Source of the DNA: Ignavibacteriales bacterium
Lineage (GTDB): Bacteria > Bacteroidota > Ignavibacteria > Ignavibacteriales > Ignavibacteriaceae
Direction: 5' to 3'
Assembly: GCA_016700155.1 (NCBI GenBank)
Contig: CP065001.1
Span: 124,001 to 188,000, forward strand
Length of the DNA stretch: 64,000 bases
In this document: piece by piece, positions 36,360 through 45,256 of the stretch
Layout: the number at the start of each line of letters is the position of its first letter
How positions within the stretch are numbered: position 1 is the first letter of the stretch
Position numbers and translations under genes: made by a program
Notes under the pieces: model-generated
Told to the model about the DNA's origin: nothing
Database searches by the model: none
Seen by the model: only the letters and a program-made list of their open reading frames with translations

Positions 36360-37610
36360 ATCGCCGGTAAAATTATTTTTGTACTTGTGGTACTATCATC
36401 ACATCTGTTTGCGCAAGCATGGTTTCCGCTTGATGTGGGGAATAAATATCAGTTCCTGAAAAAATCATTTTTGCAGGATGACTCATCCAACGCGCATTGG
36501 GAATACCAGCTTTTTTATATCGATGTGTTCGCCGATACGACCATTGGAGACTATCAGTATTATAAAACCACAATTTTCCCCGACACATGGATACGGCATG
36601 ACTGCCGTGATTCCAAAACGTATATCTATTGGGATAGCAAAGATCATCTGATGATGAACTATGCACTACCTGTTGATACATTGTTTGAACATCTTGATCC
36701 GGCAACAAAAACTGTTAAACTTGTTCAGTCACTTGTTGACACAATGTTTTTTGCAGGCGATGAAAGGATAATGCGAGGCTACCGTACATTTGAAACATCG
36801 CCTGCGGGATATACTGATTTGTTCATAAGCCCTGACATAGGATTTTTTAGCTTTTACCATCAGCAGTTAAATCCCGGGCAGGATACAACAAAAATTTTTT
36901 ATGAACTCATAAACGCAAAACTTGTTTTAAATTATTTTACTGAAAATTATACTCCTCAAATAAATCATATTCCGCTTTCGGAATTTTCCGATAGTGTGTT
37001 TCATTTTTCCGCTGACGTAAACCATTTTTATAATAAGTTCTTTACGGTAGCCGGTCCGGATTCAGGAATTAACTACATCGATTCTGTGCTGCTTTATACG
37101 CAGTACAAACGTGATGATTCCATCCTGATTGCAGGTTCATTTAGCTGCTTTAATGTTGAAAATTCTCCTGAATGGATTTATGATCTTCCGCTTGAAACTG
37201 ATTTGCTAAATGACGGTTTTGTTCTGCAATACTATATAAGGGCAGTAGATAAAGCAATTGTTCCGGTTACTTCGGCTTTTCCCGATACAGGATATATCAC
37301 TCTGAATTATGTGCCGACTGCTATCTCATATCAAACCTCAAACGTTTCCGGTTTTGAACTGATGCAGAACTACCCTAATCCATTTAACCCTTCAACAGAA
37401 ATTGAATTTCATTTACCGGAAGAAGTTCAGGTTCAAATTAATGTTTATGATATTCTCGGCAGTAAGTTGGATGTTCTACTTGATGAAATTAAATCTGCCG
37501 GTATTTATCAATTGACGTTTGATGGCAGCGATTACTCTAGTGGAATATATATCCTTCAGCTTAGGGCAGGTGATTATGTCAGCAGGCTGAAAATGGTACT
37601 CGCTAAATAG
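36360..37610 (+). CDS. Secreted protein with T9SS sorting domain; start codon unusual
   Basis: Unrecognised N-terminal region of about 310 residues, followed by the sorting domain MQNYPNPFNPSTEIEF and terminal SRLKMVLAK, so it is predicted to be exported by T9SS. The first usual start is GTG at 36387, which leaves only a stub of a signal peptide (MVLSSHLFAQ). The same frame extends upstream without ATG, GTG or TTG and encodes AGKIIFVLVVLSSHLFAQ, a good signal peptide, from ATC at 36360, with AAGGG eight bases before. I therefore place the start at ATC, with caution. A mutated or misread ATG is equally possible. No function is assigned. Confidence 0.7.
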   Translation: MAGKIIFVLVVLSSHLFAQAWFPLDVGNKYQFLKKSFLQDDSSNAHWEYQLFYIDVFADTTIGDYQYYKTTIFPDTWIRHDCRDSKTYIYWDSKDHLMMNYALPVDTLFEHLDPATKTVKLVQSLVDTMFFAGDERIMRGYRTFETSPAGYTDLFISPDIGFFSFYHQQLNPGQDTTKIFYELINAKLVLNYFTENYTPQINHIPLSEFSDSVFHFSADVNHFYNKFFTVAGPDSGINYIDSVLLYTQYKRDDSILIAGSFSCFNVENSPEWIYDLPLETDLLNDGFVLQYYIRAVDKAIVPVTSAFPDTGYITLNYVPTAISYQTSNVSGFELMQNYPNPFNPSTEIEFHLPEEVQVQINVYDILGSKLDVLLDEIKSAGIYQLTFDGSDYSSGIYILQLRAGDYVSRLKMVLAK

Positions 37611-37867
37611 CTGACAATCAATATCTAAAAATCAAACCAGTATTTTGTTTTTCCTTTCTTATTTCCCACTCTCCGGGAAAACTACAGATTCACGTAGTGT
37701 GATTAACAGACTCCATTATTAAACTTTCCCAGGAAATTCAAAAAAAATTTTTATTGGATGAGCCGTTTTGAAAATCTTTTACGCATGTCTCTATGAAGCC
37801 AGAAAATGATCTAAATCACTTAATTACCAACTAACTAATTAACTTTCAATAACTATGAGGGCCTAGT

Positions 37868-38284
37868 ATGAAAAAACTAACAATCTTTCTTTTGTTTTGC
37901 GGTGCTTTAATATTAAGCAGCTGCAGTGATGATGCTGCACCAACCGGTAGCGGTGGATTTGGCGGACCCGGCGGCGGCGGCGGAACAGGTAGCGTTACAT
38001 ATACCGTTGCAGTGGTTCAGGACCAGCAGCAACAGTATTTCTTTGAATTCAAACCAAGTACAGGTGCAACTGTAGAGTCTATTACGGGTAACTGTGCTGC
38101 AGCAGGAGTTAATAATGAAACAGTCCAGGGCGATGGAACATCAGTTTTTAATTCAACTACTCCAGCTTATATAGGTCCGATTAATAATCTTGCACAGGGA
38201 CAGACATGGACATTTGTAATTAAAGGTAAAGTAGGCAGCAGTACCGGTGCGGCTTATACAGCAAATGCCACCCTGAACATCTAA
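37868..38284 (+). CDS. Small Gly-rich lipoprotein
   Basis: The 138-residue product has a type II signal with lipobox LSSC (Cys near residue 19), then a Gly-rich linker and a small beta-sandwich-like domain (VTYTVAVVQDQQQQYFFEF). It has no catalytic motif that I recognise. The next gene, a barrel protein, starts 33 bases downstream, so the pair may act together in the outer membrane. It may resemble FxLYD-type domains of surface lipoproteins; this is a guess. Confidence 0.7.
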   Translation: MKKLTIFLLFCGALILSSCSDDAAPTGSGGFGGPGGGGGTGSVTYTVAVVQDQQQQYFFEFKPSTGATVESITGNCAAAGVNNETVQGDGTSVFNSTTPAYIGPINNLAQGQTWTFVIKGKVGSSTGAAYTANATLNI

Positions 38285-38317
38285 TTAAATTTCACAGAAT
38301 TAAACCGAAGGAAAAAA

Positions 38318-38944
38318 ATGAAAACTTTAAGAAACATTATCATACTATTAGCAGTAGTTTTTATTTCACAGTCAGTTTTTGCACAAAGAATCCTTATTGG
38401 ACCAAGACTATCCGGTAACTTTAATATTTATAATTCAAAAGGATTAACCGGAACATGGAACGGGCTTGGTATAGGCGTGGGTGGAACGGTGGATATTCTT
38501 TTCAGTAAAAGTATAGGACTTATGGTTAATCTAACTGCATTTGATATGCGCAATTTTTCAAGTTCACAGACTCAGCAAAACGTTACCACTGAAACTTCAC
38601 TTTCTCTTTCATACCTGTCAATAGATCCAATGTTTAAAGCAGAATTCAGCGGCTTTTACATGGTAGGCGGGCCATCATTGGGAATCAAATTAAACTCAAG
38701 TGGTGAACAGACACAAAGCGCTACCGGTCAGCAGCCTCAGGTGAATCCAATAAATCCTGAAACTAAATCAGTAAGGTTTGATCTTGCTGTTGGAACCGGA
38801 TATACATTTACATTATCGCAGGATATGTATATGGGAACTGATTTTATTGCTCATATTCCTATCACCGACACTTATAATTTCCCCGGTGTAAGCAATAGTG
38901 TATTTACCTTAAAACTTGGCGTATCACTCAAATTTAAAATATAA
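38318..38944 (+). CDS. Outer-membrane beta-barrel protein (PorT/OmpW-like)
   Basis: The 208-residue product has a signal peptide ending FAQ (residue 23) and an eight-strand-type barrel pattern with Gly/aromatic alternation (LIGPRLSGNFNIY, GIGVGGTVDILF) and a closing strand VFTLKLGVSLKFKI. It belongs to the broad family of Bacteroidota 'outer membrane beta-barrel' proteins. GAAGGAAA precedes the ATG. It is the last gene before a terminator and probably forms an operon with the lipoprotein. Confidence 0.78.
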   Translation: MKTLRNIIILLAVVFISQSVFAQRILIGPRLSGNFNIYNSKGLTGTWNGLGIGVGGTVDILFSKSIGLMVNLTAFDMRNFSSSQTQQNVTTETSLSLSYLSIDPMFKAEFSGFYMVGGPSLGIKLNSSGEQTQSATGQQPQVNPINPETKSVRFDLAVGTGYTFTLSQDMYMGTDFIAHIPITDTYNFPGVSNSVFTLKLGVSLKFKI

Positions 38945-38969
38945 AAATTATCAGTTCGTTCCCATGCCC

Positions 38970-39009
38970 TCGGCTCCTGACTGTAATGGTTGGGGGCCGA
39001 TTTTATTTT
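38970..39009 (+). terminator. Probable intrinsic terminator
   Basis: TCGGCTCC (38970-38977) pairs with GGGGCCGA (38993-39000) with one T-G pair and is followed by TTTTATTTT. The 15-base loop is long, so confidence is moderate. Confidence 0.65.
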
Positions 39010-39029
39010 AAACCCGAATATTTAAAATC

Positions 39030-39505
39030 TTATTTCTTTGGCGACCATTCCTTAAAGAACGCCATCAGCTTTTCTTTGCTGTAATCCTTGCCTTCTTCAA
39101 GTTTGCCGGTATCCTGTGAATGTAAAAATTTTCCGTCCGACTCAAGAACAAAGAAATGAGGATAACCCGGCACTTCAGGATATTTTGAAAGCACTTCTTT
39201 ATTCTCATTTTCTTTACTGAAATTTATTTTCAGCCAGATAAAATTTTTGTCAATCAGTCTTTTAATTCTTTGTGTGATTCTATGAACGCATCAAGCCGGT
39301 GACACCAGATACACCACTCTCCTCCTACATCCAATAAAATTCTTTTCCCGTATTGCTTAGCCAAATTAATTGTTTGCTGAATATCCTCTGCGGCATTCCT
39401 GGCAGGATCAAATTTTTCCGGTAATGTAAATCCTTGTTTATTTTGTGAGAATGAATCTCCGGCAAGCATTAGAAAAATTACAGCAGTGAAAATAAAATAT
39501 TTCAT
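39030..39505 (-). pseudogene. Thioredoxin-family protein, frameshifted
   Basis: From ATG 39505 the frame encodes a signal peptide and a thioredoxin-like start with active site EWCIWCHRLD, but meets TGA at 39254-39256 after only 83 residues. The continuation is found in the next frame down to a stop at 39030: KNFIWLKINFSKENENKEV, VPGYPHFFVLESDG, KLMAFFKEW. This is the normal second half of a thioredoxin fold, including the cis-Pro segment (VPGYP). The break is at a run of four A (plus strand T, 39260-39263), and one extra A would join the halves. It is either a recent mutation, an assembly error, or a slippage site. If intact, it would be a periplasmic thiol-disulphide protein of about 158 residues. 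Confidence 0.82.
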
Positions 39506-39525
39506 AAATCGTACTCGTTAAAATT

Positions 39526-40140
39526 TTAGATCAGATATTTGATAACTACAAATCCGCCGATTAATAATACAGTGAAAGCAATGGCAAGAATGTTAAAATA
39601 TTTGTCGATAAAATTTTTAATCTGCGGACCGAATTTCCAGATAAGGAAAGCAACAAGAAAAAATCTTGCGCCCCTGCTTATTACAGAAGCAACGAGAAAC
39701 ATCACCAGGTTTATATTAAACGCTCCTGATGAAACTGTAATAACTTTATAAGGAAGCGGGGTAAAGCCCGCGGTAAATATTATCCAGAAATCATACTGCT
39801 CATACATATTCTGAATTTTGTAGAATACATCCTCTGTAAAACTTGGAATGTTGCTGAAGAAAAAATTTGCAATACCTGTAAACTCACCTGAAGGTGTCCA
39901 CCATAGGAAATGACCAATCGCGTAGCCTAACAAAGCACCGGTTACGGAGGCAATAGTACAATTTGCAGCAAACTTAAAAGCCTTTGTTCGCGCACCCAGT
40001 ACAAGAGCAATCAGTAAAGCATCCGGTGGTATTGGGAAAAAAGAAGACTCAGCAAATGCGAGTATGAAAAGTGCAATTGCGCCGTTTGGAGTTTCAGCCC
40101 AGTGAAGGACCCAGTCATAAAGTTTTCGTATAAGTTTCAT
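39526..40140 (-). CDS. YqaA/DedA-family membrane protein
   Basis: The frame opens at 40179, but ATG 40140 gives the usual family start MKLIRKLYDWVLHWAE. The protein of about 204 residues has four to five hydrophobic segments and the VTT-domain motifs AESSFFPIPPDALL and TPLPYKVITVSSGAF, plus the conserved Arg region SRGARFF. Members of this family are inner-membrane proteins linked to lipid scrambling or membrane homeostasis; the exact activity is not settled. It lies 20 bases upstream of the thioredoxin-like gene on the same strand, so the two are co-transcribed. Confidence 0.88.
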   Translation of the reverse strand: MKLIRKLYDWVLHWAETPNGAIALFILAFAESSFFPIPPDALLIALVLGARTKAFKFAANCTIASVTGALLGYAIGHFLWWTPSGEFTGIANFFFSNIPSFTEDVFYKIQNMYEQYDFWIIFTAGFTPLPYKVITVSSGAFNINLVMFLVASVISRGARFFLVAFLIWKFGPQIKNFIDKYFNILAIAFTVLLIGGFVVIKYLI

Positions 40141-40311
40141 GTTCAATAATCTGTTAAAGATGAAGCCAAACATAATCAAATTAACATCACATTAAAAAAC
40201 CTAATAACGCGTAAGCTTGTGCTGAATTTTAGAATCATAATTGCCAACAGTTCAGTGAATCACTATTTTAACATCCGTTATTTCAACGTTATCAGCATTT
40301 GAAAGATCTGT

Positions 40312-42045
40312 ATGTCAAATTCAACTGAAGCCCATCAGCAGTTCCAAAAGAAAATGGGCGAAAGTATTAGCAGGTTATCCGCTTCTTTTCTGGAACTTTC
40401 CAGTGAACTTAAATCCAATAGTATTTCCACAGAACTACAAAAAAAAGTAGACCGTATCTTTAAATTATTTATGGAACATACTCAGAGTATTAATTCTGAT
40501 GTGAGCGGCTTCATAGAAAAAAATGGGGGGCTTGAAAGAACTATTTCAAATCTTCTTGAAGAGAAACGCAAACTTGAGGTTTTATACTCGTCAGGAATTG
40601 TATTCTCATCAGGTATAGAAAAACAAATGCTGATGGAAACAGCTATAGATACTGTTGTAAAAGAACTTAAGGCTGATGCGGGCTTCATAATAATTAAAAA
40701 CGCACAAGGTGAAGATGATTCAGTATTCGCAAAGAATATGAATCCTGAGGGCTCTGAAGCGATGCAGTTAAGCACGACGGTTATTTCAAATACAATAAAA
40801 AGTATTTCCCCTGTCAGGGTAGATAATGCCGCCGCTGATGAAGAACTTTCTTCAAAGAATTCTATAATTCAGTTAGGTATATCGGCAGTGCTGTGCGTAC
40901 CTCTCGTTAACGGCTCCAATGTTATAGGCGCGGTATATATAGACAGAAGAAATAAGGAAAATCCATTCACTCACTCCGATCTTCTTTTTCTTTTATCGTT
41001 CGCAAAACAGATTGTGAAGGGTTTAGAAATCTCAATTGAGATATCTTCACTTGAAAAGAAAATACTGACGGACGCAATCACAAAATTTGAAGACCTTCGT
41101 AAAGAGTTTAACTGTGAAAACATCATAGGCAGAAGCAGCCGACTGTTTGAAGTTTTAAAAATCTCAGCAAAAATATCATCAACAGATGCATCGGTAGTAT
41201 TGCTTGGTGAGAACGGAACCGGAAAAGACGTACTTGCAAGAACTATTCATCAGAACAGCAAGCGCAGTGGCAAACCATTTGTCACAATTGATTGCGGCTC
41301 CATACCTTCAGACTTGCTTGAATCAGAGTTATTCGGATATGAAAGCGGCGCATTTACAGGAGCGACAAAATCAAAACCCGGTAAACTTGAACTTGCAGAC
41401 GGCGGCACTTTATTCTTTGATGAAATTGGTGAAATGAACATTAATCTTCAGGCAAAACTTTTAAGGGTTATACAGACCAGGGAGATTGAAAGGCTTGGTT
41501 CCGTAATAACAAAAAAAATTGATGTTAGAATTATCTGCGCAACAAATAAAAACATAGCAGAACTGATTGCAAAAGGACAATTCAGAGAAGACCTTTATTA
41601 CAGGTTAAAAGTGATTGAACTGACAATGCCGCCTCTCCGTGAAAGGAGAGAGGATATTGAAGAACTTGCAAATCATTTCCTGAAAAAACATTCACAGGAT
41701 GGAAAAACGTTTAAACTTTCTGAAGATGTTCTTGAGATACTTGAAGAATACAACTGGCCCGGAAACATAAGGGAACTTGAAAACATAATTCTAAGATGTG
41801 TTGTACTTGCCAAAGATGAAATGATTGGAACAGAAGATCTGCCGCCGGAAATCATCGGCAGTAATCCACCCGAAAATAAAATTCCGTTAAGCAAAACATT
41901 ACTTGATGCCGAAACGGAATTCAGAAAAATGTATATCATCAAAACATTAAGAAAGTGTAAATCAAAAGCCGAAGCTGCCGAGATGCTTGGAATAAACCGG
42001 ACACACTTCTATAAACTGCTTGCTCAACTTGATATTCAGGATTGA
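40312..42045 (+). CDS. GAF-domain sigma-54-dependent transcriptional activator
   Basis: The 577-residue protein has an N-terminal helical region (1-90), a GAF domain (about 100-245), an AAA+ domain with Walker A GENGTGKD, the full GAFTGA loop, FFDEIGE, the FREDLYYRL arginine-finger region, and a C-terminal Fis-type helix-turn-helix (SKAEAAEMLGINRTHFYKL). It resembles NorR/FhlA-like activators that sense a small molecule through GAF rather than by phosphorylation. No clear promoter precedes it. A sigma-54-like element at 42247 lies downstream of the gene and could be a target. The ligand is unknown. Confidence 0.93.
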   Translation: MSNSTEAHQQFQKKMGESISRLSASFLELSSELKSNSISTELQKKVDRIFKLFMEHTQSINSDVSGFIEKNGGLERTISNLLEEKRKLEVLYSSGIVFSSGIEKQMLMETAIDTVVKELKADAGFIIIKNAQGEDDSVFAKNMNPEGSEAMQLSTTVISNTIKSISPVRVDNAAADEELSSKNSIIQLGISAVLCVPLVNGSNVIGAVYIDRRNKENPFTHSDLLFLLSFAKQIVKGLEISIEISSLEKKILTDAITKFEDLRKEFNCENIIGRSSRLFEVLKISAKISSTDASVVLLGENGTGKDVLARTIHQNSKRSGKPFVTIDCGSIPSDLLESELFGYESGAFTGATKSKPGKLELADGGTLFFDEIGEMNINLQAKLLRVIQTREIERLGSVITKKIDVRIICATNKNIAELIAKGQFREDLYYRLKVIELTMPPLRERREDIEELANHFLKKHSQDGKTFKLSEDVLEILEEYNWPGNIRELENIILRCVVLAKDEMIGTEDLPPEIIGSNPPENKIPLSKTLLDAETEFRKMYIIKTLRKCKSKAEAAEMLGINRTHFYKLLAQLDIQD

Positions 42046-42246
42046 ACAATCTCACCCGCTATTTACTTTTAATGAAAGAATTTGATATTTTAAGCCAACA
42101 AAAAATAGGATAATAGTTTTGGGTGTTGTCGCTCCCGAACGACATTATGTTAAAAGTTTTTGTCACCGATACGCATTACAGTATTTATTCAGCGTCGATT
42201 ATGCATTTCTCAGGATTAAAGCTGTTTTATTTGAATAATTAAGTTC

Positions 42247-42261
42247 TGGTACAGGGTTTGT
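42247..42261 (+). promoter_or_regulatory. Possible sigma-54 (-24/-12) promoter
   Basis: TGGTAC (42247-42252), five bases, TTGT (42258-42261) keeps the right spacing but is weaker than the other two candidates. It lies 25 bases before the truncated receiver gene and follows a sigma-54 activator gene. Confidence 0.35.
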
Positions 42262-42285
42262 TTATGTTAGCATCAAAAACTATTG

Positions 42286-42498
42286 ATGGAAATGAAAAAC
42301 CAGATCTTGGTGCTGGATGATGATACAAGAGAATTAAGAAAACTCAGAGAGATTCTGACTAAAGAAGGTTTCAATATTATAACAGCTACAGATAAAGAAA
42401 CCGCTATAGAATTAAGCCGGCATATTAAATTTGAATTTGTTTTGGGAAAAGCCTCTGCTCTGGGTTTTGAACAGACGAAAAAAATAAACGATCAATAA
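42286..42498 (+). CDS. Truncated receiver-like protein lacking the phosphoacceptor
   Basis: About 70 residues matching the first half of a receiver domain: ILVLDDD acidic pocket, LRKLREILTKEGFNIITA helix and strand. Where VLLD with the phosphoacceptor Asp should come, the sequence is FVLGKASALGF, and the protein ends soon after. ATG 42286 is used; TTG 42283 and ATG 42292 are also in frame. It is either a decayed response regulator or a small pseudo-receiver that binds another protein. Confidence 0.6.
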   Translation: MEMKNQILVLDDDTRELRKLREILTKEGFNIITATDKETAIELSRHIKFEFVLGKASALGFEQTKKINDQ

Positions 42499-42556
42499 AT
42501 GAGAATAGATCTCATTGTATATATCACTAAACAATAATCATTTAGGAGACCTAAAC

Positions 42557-43102
42557 ATGAAAAAGATGTTACTCGTTCTTATTACTGTACTTTGCGTTGC
42601 TGGATTTACCTCTGCACAAAACAAAATGTACGCTGGTGTTGGATTGAATGTTGCTTTACCAATGGGATCATTTGGTGATGTTGCTGGAACAGGTTTTGGC
42701 GGTACAGGTACATTTGAAATGCAATTCACTCCTCAATTATTGGGAACCGGTACTGTTGGTTACATTTCATGGGGTGGAAAAGATTTTGGATTCTTTTCAT
42801 ATAGTTATTCAGCTATTCCGATTTTAGTTGGAGCAAAATATTATTTCATGCCTAACTCAGGTTTTTACGGTCATGGTCAGCTAGGTTTTTACATGTTCTC
42901 AATTGATGTCGAAAATAAACAACCTATTGCAGGGTTCAATTTTGACACAGGTGGAAGCAGCACCGAATTCGCTATCTGCTTTGGTGCAGGTTATGAACTT
43001 CCTCTCAGCAAAACCGTTATGGGTGATTTGGGTGTTTCATACAATATCATAAGCGAGGCAGGACATATTGGAATAAGAGCTGGAGTTAAATTCGGTTTAT
43101 AA
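42557..43102 (+). CDS. Outer-membrane beta-barrel protein
   Basis: The frame opens at 42515, but ATG 42557 is correct: TAGGAGA sits seven bases before, and a signal peptide follows (MKKMLLVLITVLCVAGFTSAQ). The mature part of about 160 residues is a small Gly/aromatic-rich barrel (GVGLNVALPMGSFGDV) ending GHIGIRAGVKFGL. A strong terminator follows, so it is a single-gene unit or the end of a short one. No specific role can be read. Confidence 0.82.
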   Translation: MKKMLLVLITVLCVAGFTSAQNKMYAGVGLNVALPMGSFGDVAGTGFGGTGTFEMQFTPQLLGTGTVGYISWGGKDFGFFSYSYSAIPILVGAKYYFMPNSGFYGHGQLGFYMFSIDVENKQPIAGFNFDTGGSSTEFAICFGAGYELPLSKTVMGDLGVSYNIISEAGHIGIRAGVKFGL

Positions 43103-43121
43103 TTTTATATAAGTTATAATG

Positions 43122-43152
43122 AAGCGGTATCAATTACTGATACCGCTTTTTT
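43122..43152 (+). terminator. Intrinsic terminator
   Basis: AAGCGGTATCA (43122-43132) and TGATACCGCTT (43138-43148) form a perfect 11-bp stem with a five-base loop and a T-run. It ends the barrel gene. Confidence 0.93.
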
Positions 43153-43228
43153 ATTTTAAATACTTCATACTGTTTTTTATTTACCGAATGCTTTCACTAT
43201 TTTTTGCGGGAAAATTTTAGAGGGATAT

Positions 43229-44743
43229 ATGTACTTTGAACGTTCTGCCGGAATATTACTCCATCCAACTTCTCTTCCCGGTAAATATGGAATCGGAGAT
43301 CTTGGTAAAGAAGCTTTCCGGTTTATTGATTTTCTGGAATCTGCCGGACAAAAATTATGGCAGGTCTTTCCTCTCGGACCTACCGGATATGGGGATTCAC
43401 CCTACCAATGTTTTTCAGCATTTGCCGGTAATCCGCTATTAATAAGTCCGGATAAACTAAAAGAGGAAGGACTCCTATCCGATACTGATTTTACAGATTT
43501 ACCGCATTTTAATTCCACAAATGTTGATTACGGAAGTGTCATTGATTTCAAACACTCACTGTTAAAAAAAGCATTTCAAAATTTTAATAGTTCAGCAAAT
43601 GATGAGTGGAAAAATTTCTGTGAAGAACAAAAAGACTGGCTTGAAGATTACTCATTCTTTATGGCGGCAAAAGAATATCATAACGGCGAACTGTGGACAA
43701 AGTGGGATAAATCACTTGTAGTAAGAGATGTTAATTCACTTAATGAATGGAAAGAAAAATTAACCGAAAAGATTAATTACCAGAAGTTTATTCAGTTCAA
43801 ATTTTATGAACATTGGAAAAGCATAAAAACTTATGCAAATGAAAAAGGAATAAAGATAGTCGGTGATATGCCCATCTTTATTGCTTACGACAGTGCCGAC
43901 CTTTGGGCTAACAAAGAACTTTTTTCTGTTGATGATGAAGGAAATCTTTTAACAGTCGCTGGCGTTCCACCGGATTATTTCAGTGCTACAGGTCAGTTAT
44001 GGGGAAACCCGCTGTATCGCTGGGATAAAATGGAAGAAGATGATTTCCTGTGGTGGAGAAAAAGAATTAAAAGTCTGCTTGAGTTTGTTGACATAATCCG
44101 TATTGATCACTTCAGAGGGTTTGAAGCATACTGGGAAATTCCCGGCGATGCACCAACCGCAGAAACAGGTAAATGGATTAAAGCTCCCGGCGAAAAATTA
44201 TTTTCATCATTAAAAAAACATCTGGGGGAATTGCCTATTCTTGCCGAAGATCTTGGCGTAATTACAAAAGAGGTTGAAGCTCTGCGTGATAAATTTGAAT
44301 TCCCCGGAATGAAGATTCTCCAATTCGCGTTCGGAACAGGAATGGAAAGAAAATTTTTACCTCATAACATTTTAAAAAACTGTGTTGTATATACAGGTTC
44401 ACACGATAACGATACTACCCGCGCCTACTTTGAAAAGGAAAGAAATGCGGGCAATGATATTTTTTCACATGCGCAGAAATATCTTGATTACAATGGTCCG
44501 GACATCGCACAAAAATTAATTAAAACTGCTTATGCGTCAGTTGCTGATATTGTTATCATACCAATGCAAGATGTTTTAAACCTTGGCGCTGAAGCCAGGA
44601 TGAATTTTCCCGGTAAGCTTGGCGGCAACTGGACATGGAGATTTGAATGGAAACAAGTTCCCGGATTTTTAGCCGAAGCATACAAGGAACTTGCAGTATT
44701 ATATGAACGGTTGATTCCACAGAAAACTGATAAACCCGAATGA
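43229..44743 (+). CDS. malQ: 4-alpha-glucanotransferase (amylomaltase)
   Basis: The 504-residue protein is a full-length GH77 enzyme. Visible motifs: LLHPTSLPGKYGIGDLG at the N terminus, the nucleophile region RIDHFRGFEAYW, the acid/base region ILAEDLGVIT, and the third carboxylate in GSHDNDTTR. It transfers alpha-1,4-glucan segments and releases glucose, for maltodextrin or glycogen metabolism in the cytoplasm. No other glycogen gene is nearby. The TerB-like gene starts 15 bases later and may be co-transcribed. Confidence 0.95.
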   Translation: MYFERSAGILLHPTSLPGKYGIGDLGKEAFRFIDFLESAGQKLWQVFPLGPTGYGDSPYQCFSAFAGNPLLISPDKLKEEGLLSDTDFTDLPHFNSTNVDYGSVIDFKHSLLKKAFQNFNSSANDEWKNFCEEQKDWLEDYSFFMAAKEYHNGELWTKWDKSLVVRDVNSLNEWKEKLTEKINYQKFIQFKFYEHWKSIKTYANEKGIKIVGDMPIFIAYDSADLWANKELFSVDDEGNLLTVAGVPPDYFSATGQLWGNPLYRWDKMEEDDFLWWRKRIKSLLEFVDIIRIDHFRGFEAYWEIPGDAPTAETGKWIKAPGEKLFSSLKKHLGELPILAEDLGVITKEVEALRDKFEFPGMKILQFAFGTGMERKFLPHNILKNCVVYTGSHDNDTTRAYFEKERNAGNDIFSHAQKYLDYNGPDIAQKLIKTAYASVADIVIIPMQDVLNLGAEARMNFPGKLGGNWTWRFEWKQVPGFLAEAYKELAVLYERLIPQKTDKPE

Positions 44744-44758
44744 TAAATATTTAGAGTT

Positions 44759-45238
44759 ATGTTCGATTATCTGAAAAACATTTTACTTGGTGAAAACAAA
44801 TCACCGGATAAAACATCCGGTGAAAATAGCAGTGAGAATCTTAAGCTGCAGATCGCTACATGTGCGCTGTTTATAGAAATGGCTAATGCTGATAGTGATT
44901 TTACTGAAGAAGAAAGAAATAAAATTATATCTGTTATGCAGAATATTTTTTCAACGGATAAAGAAGCCGTTGAAGAATTAATCGAGCTTTCTGAGAACAG
45001 GATCAAGAAAAGTATCAGCCTGTATGAGTTCACCAGTATTGTGAATGAACATTTTTCGAATGATGAAAAATTTGAACTTTTGAAAAACCTGTGGCGCTTA
45101 ATTTATATTGATGAAAAACTTGATATGTATGAAGATCAATTAATAAAGCGAATCGGTGGGATGTTAAAGATCGATCATCAGGTTATTATTGGTGCAAAGC
45201 TTTTGGTGAAAGAGGAATTAAAATCCGGGAGGGATTAA
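44759..45238 (+). CDS. TerB-like protein
   Basis: The 159-residue protein is all-helical and matches the TerB/DjlA-N domain: LFIEMANADSDFTEEERNKI, KFELLKNLWRLIYIDEKLDMYEDQLIKRI. In this fold the two AD/DE segments form a metal-binding site. TerB proteins are linked to tellurite and envelope stress, but most are of unknown function. No other ter gene is close, so no stress role is claimed. Confidence 0.85.
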   Translation: MFDYLKNILLGENKSPDKTSGENSSENLKLQIATCALFIEMANADSDFTEEERNKIISVMQNIFSTDKEAVEELIELSENRIKKSISLYEFTSIVNEHFSNDEKFELLKNLWRLIYIDEKLDMYEDQLIKRIGGMLKIDHQVIIGAKLLVKEELKSGRD

Positions 45239-45256
45239 TCCTCTTTCACTTCAATA

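Noticed and set aside
37720..37867. Sigma-54 promoter at TGGATGAGCCGTTTTG
   Set aside because: The -12 GC/GA position does not fit: ten bases after GG there is TT.
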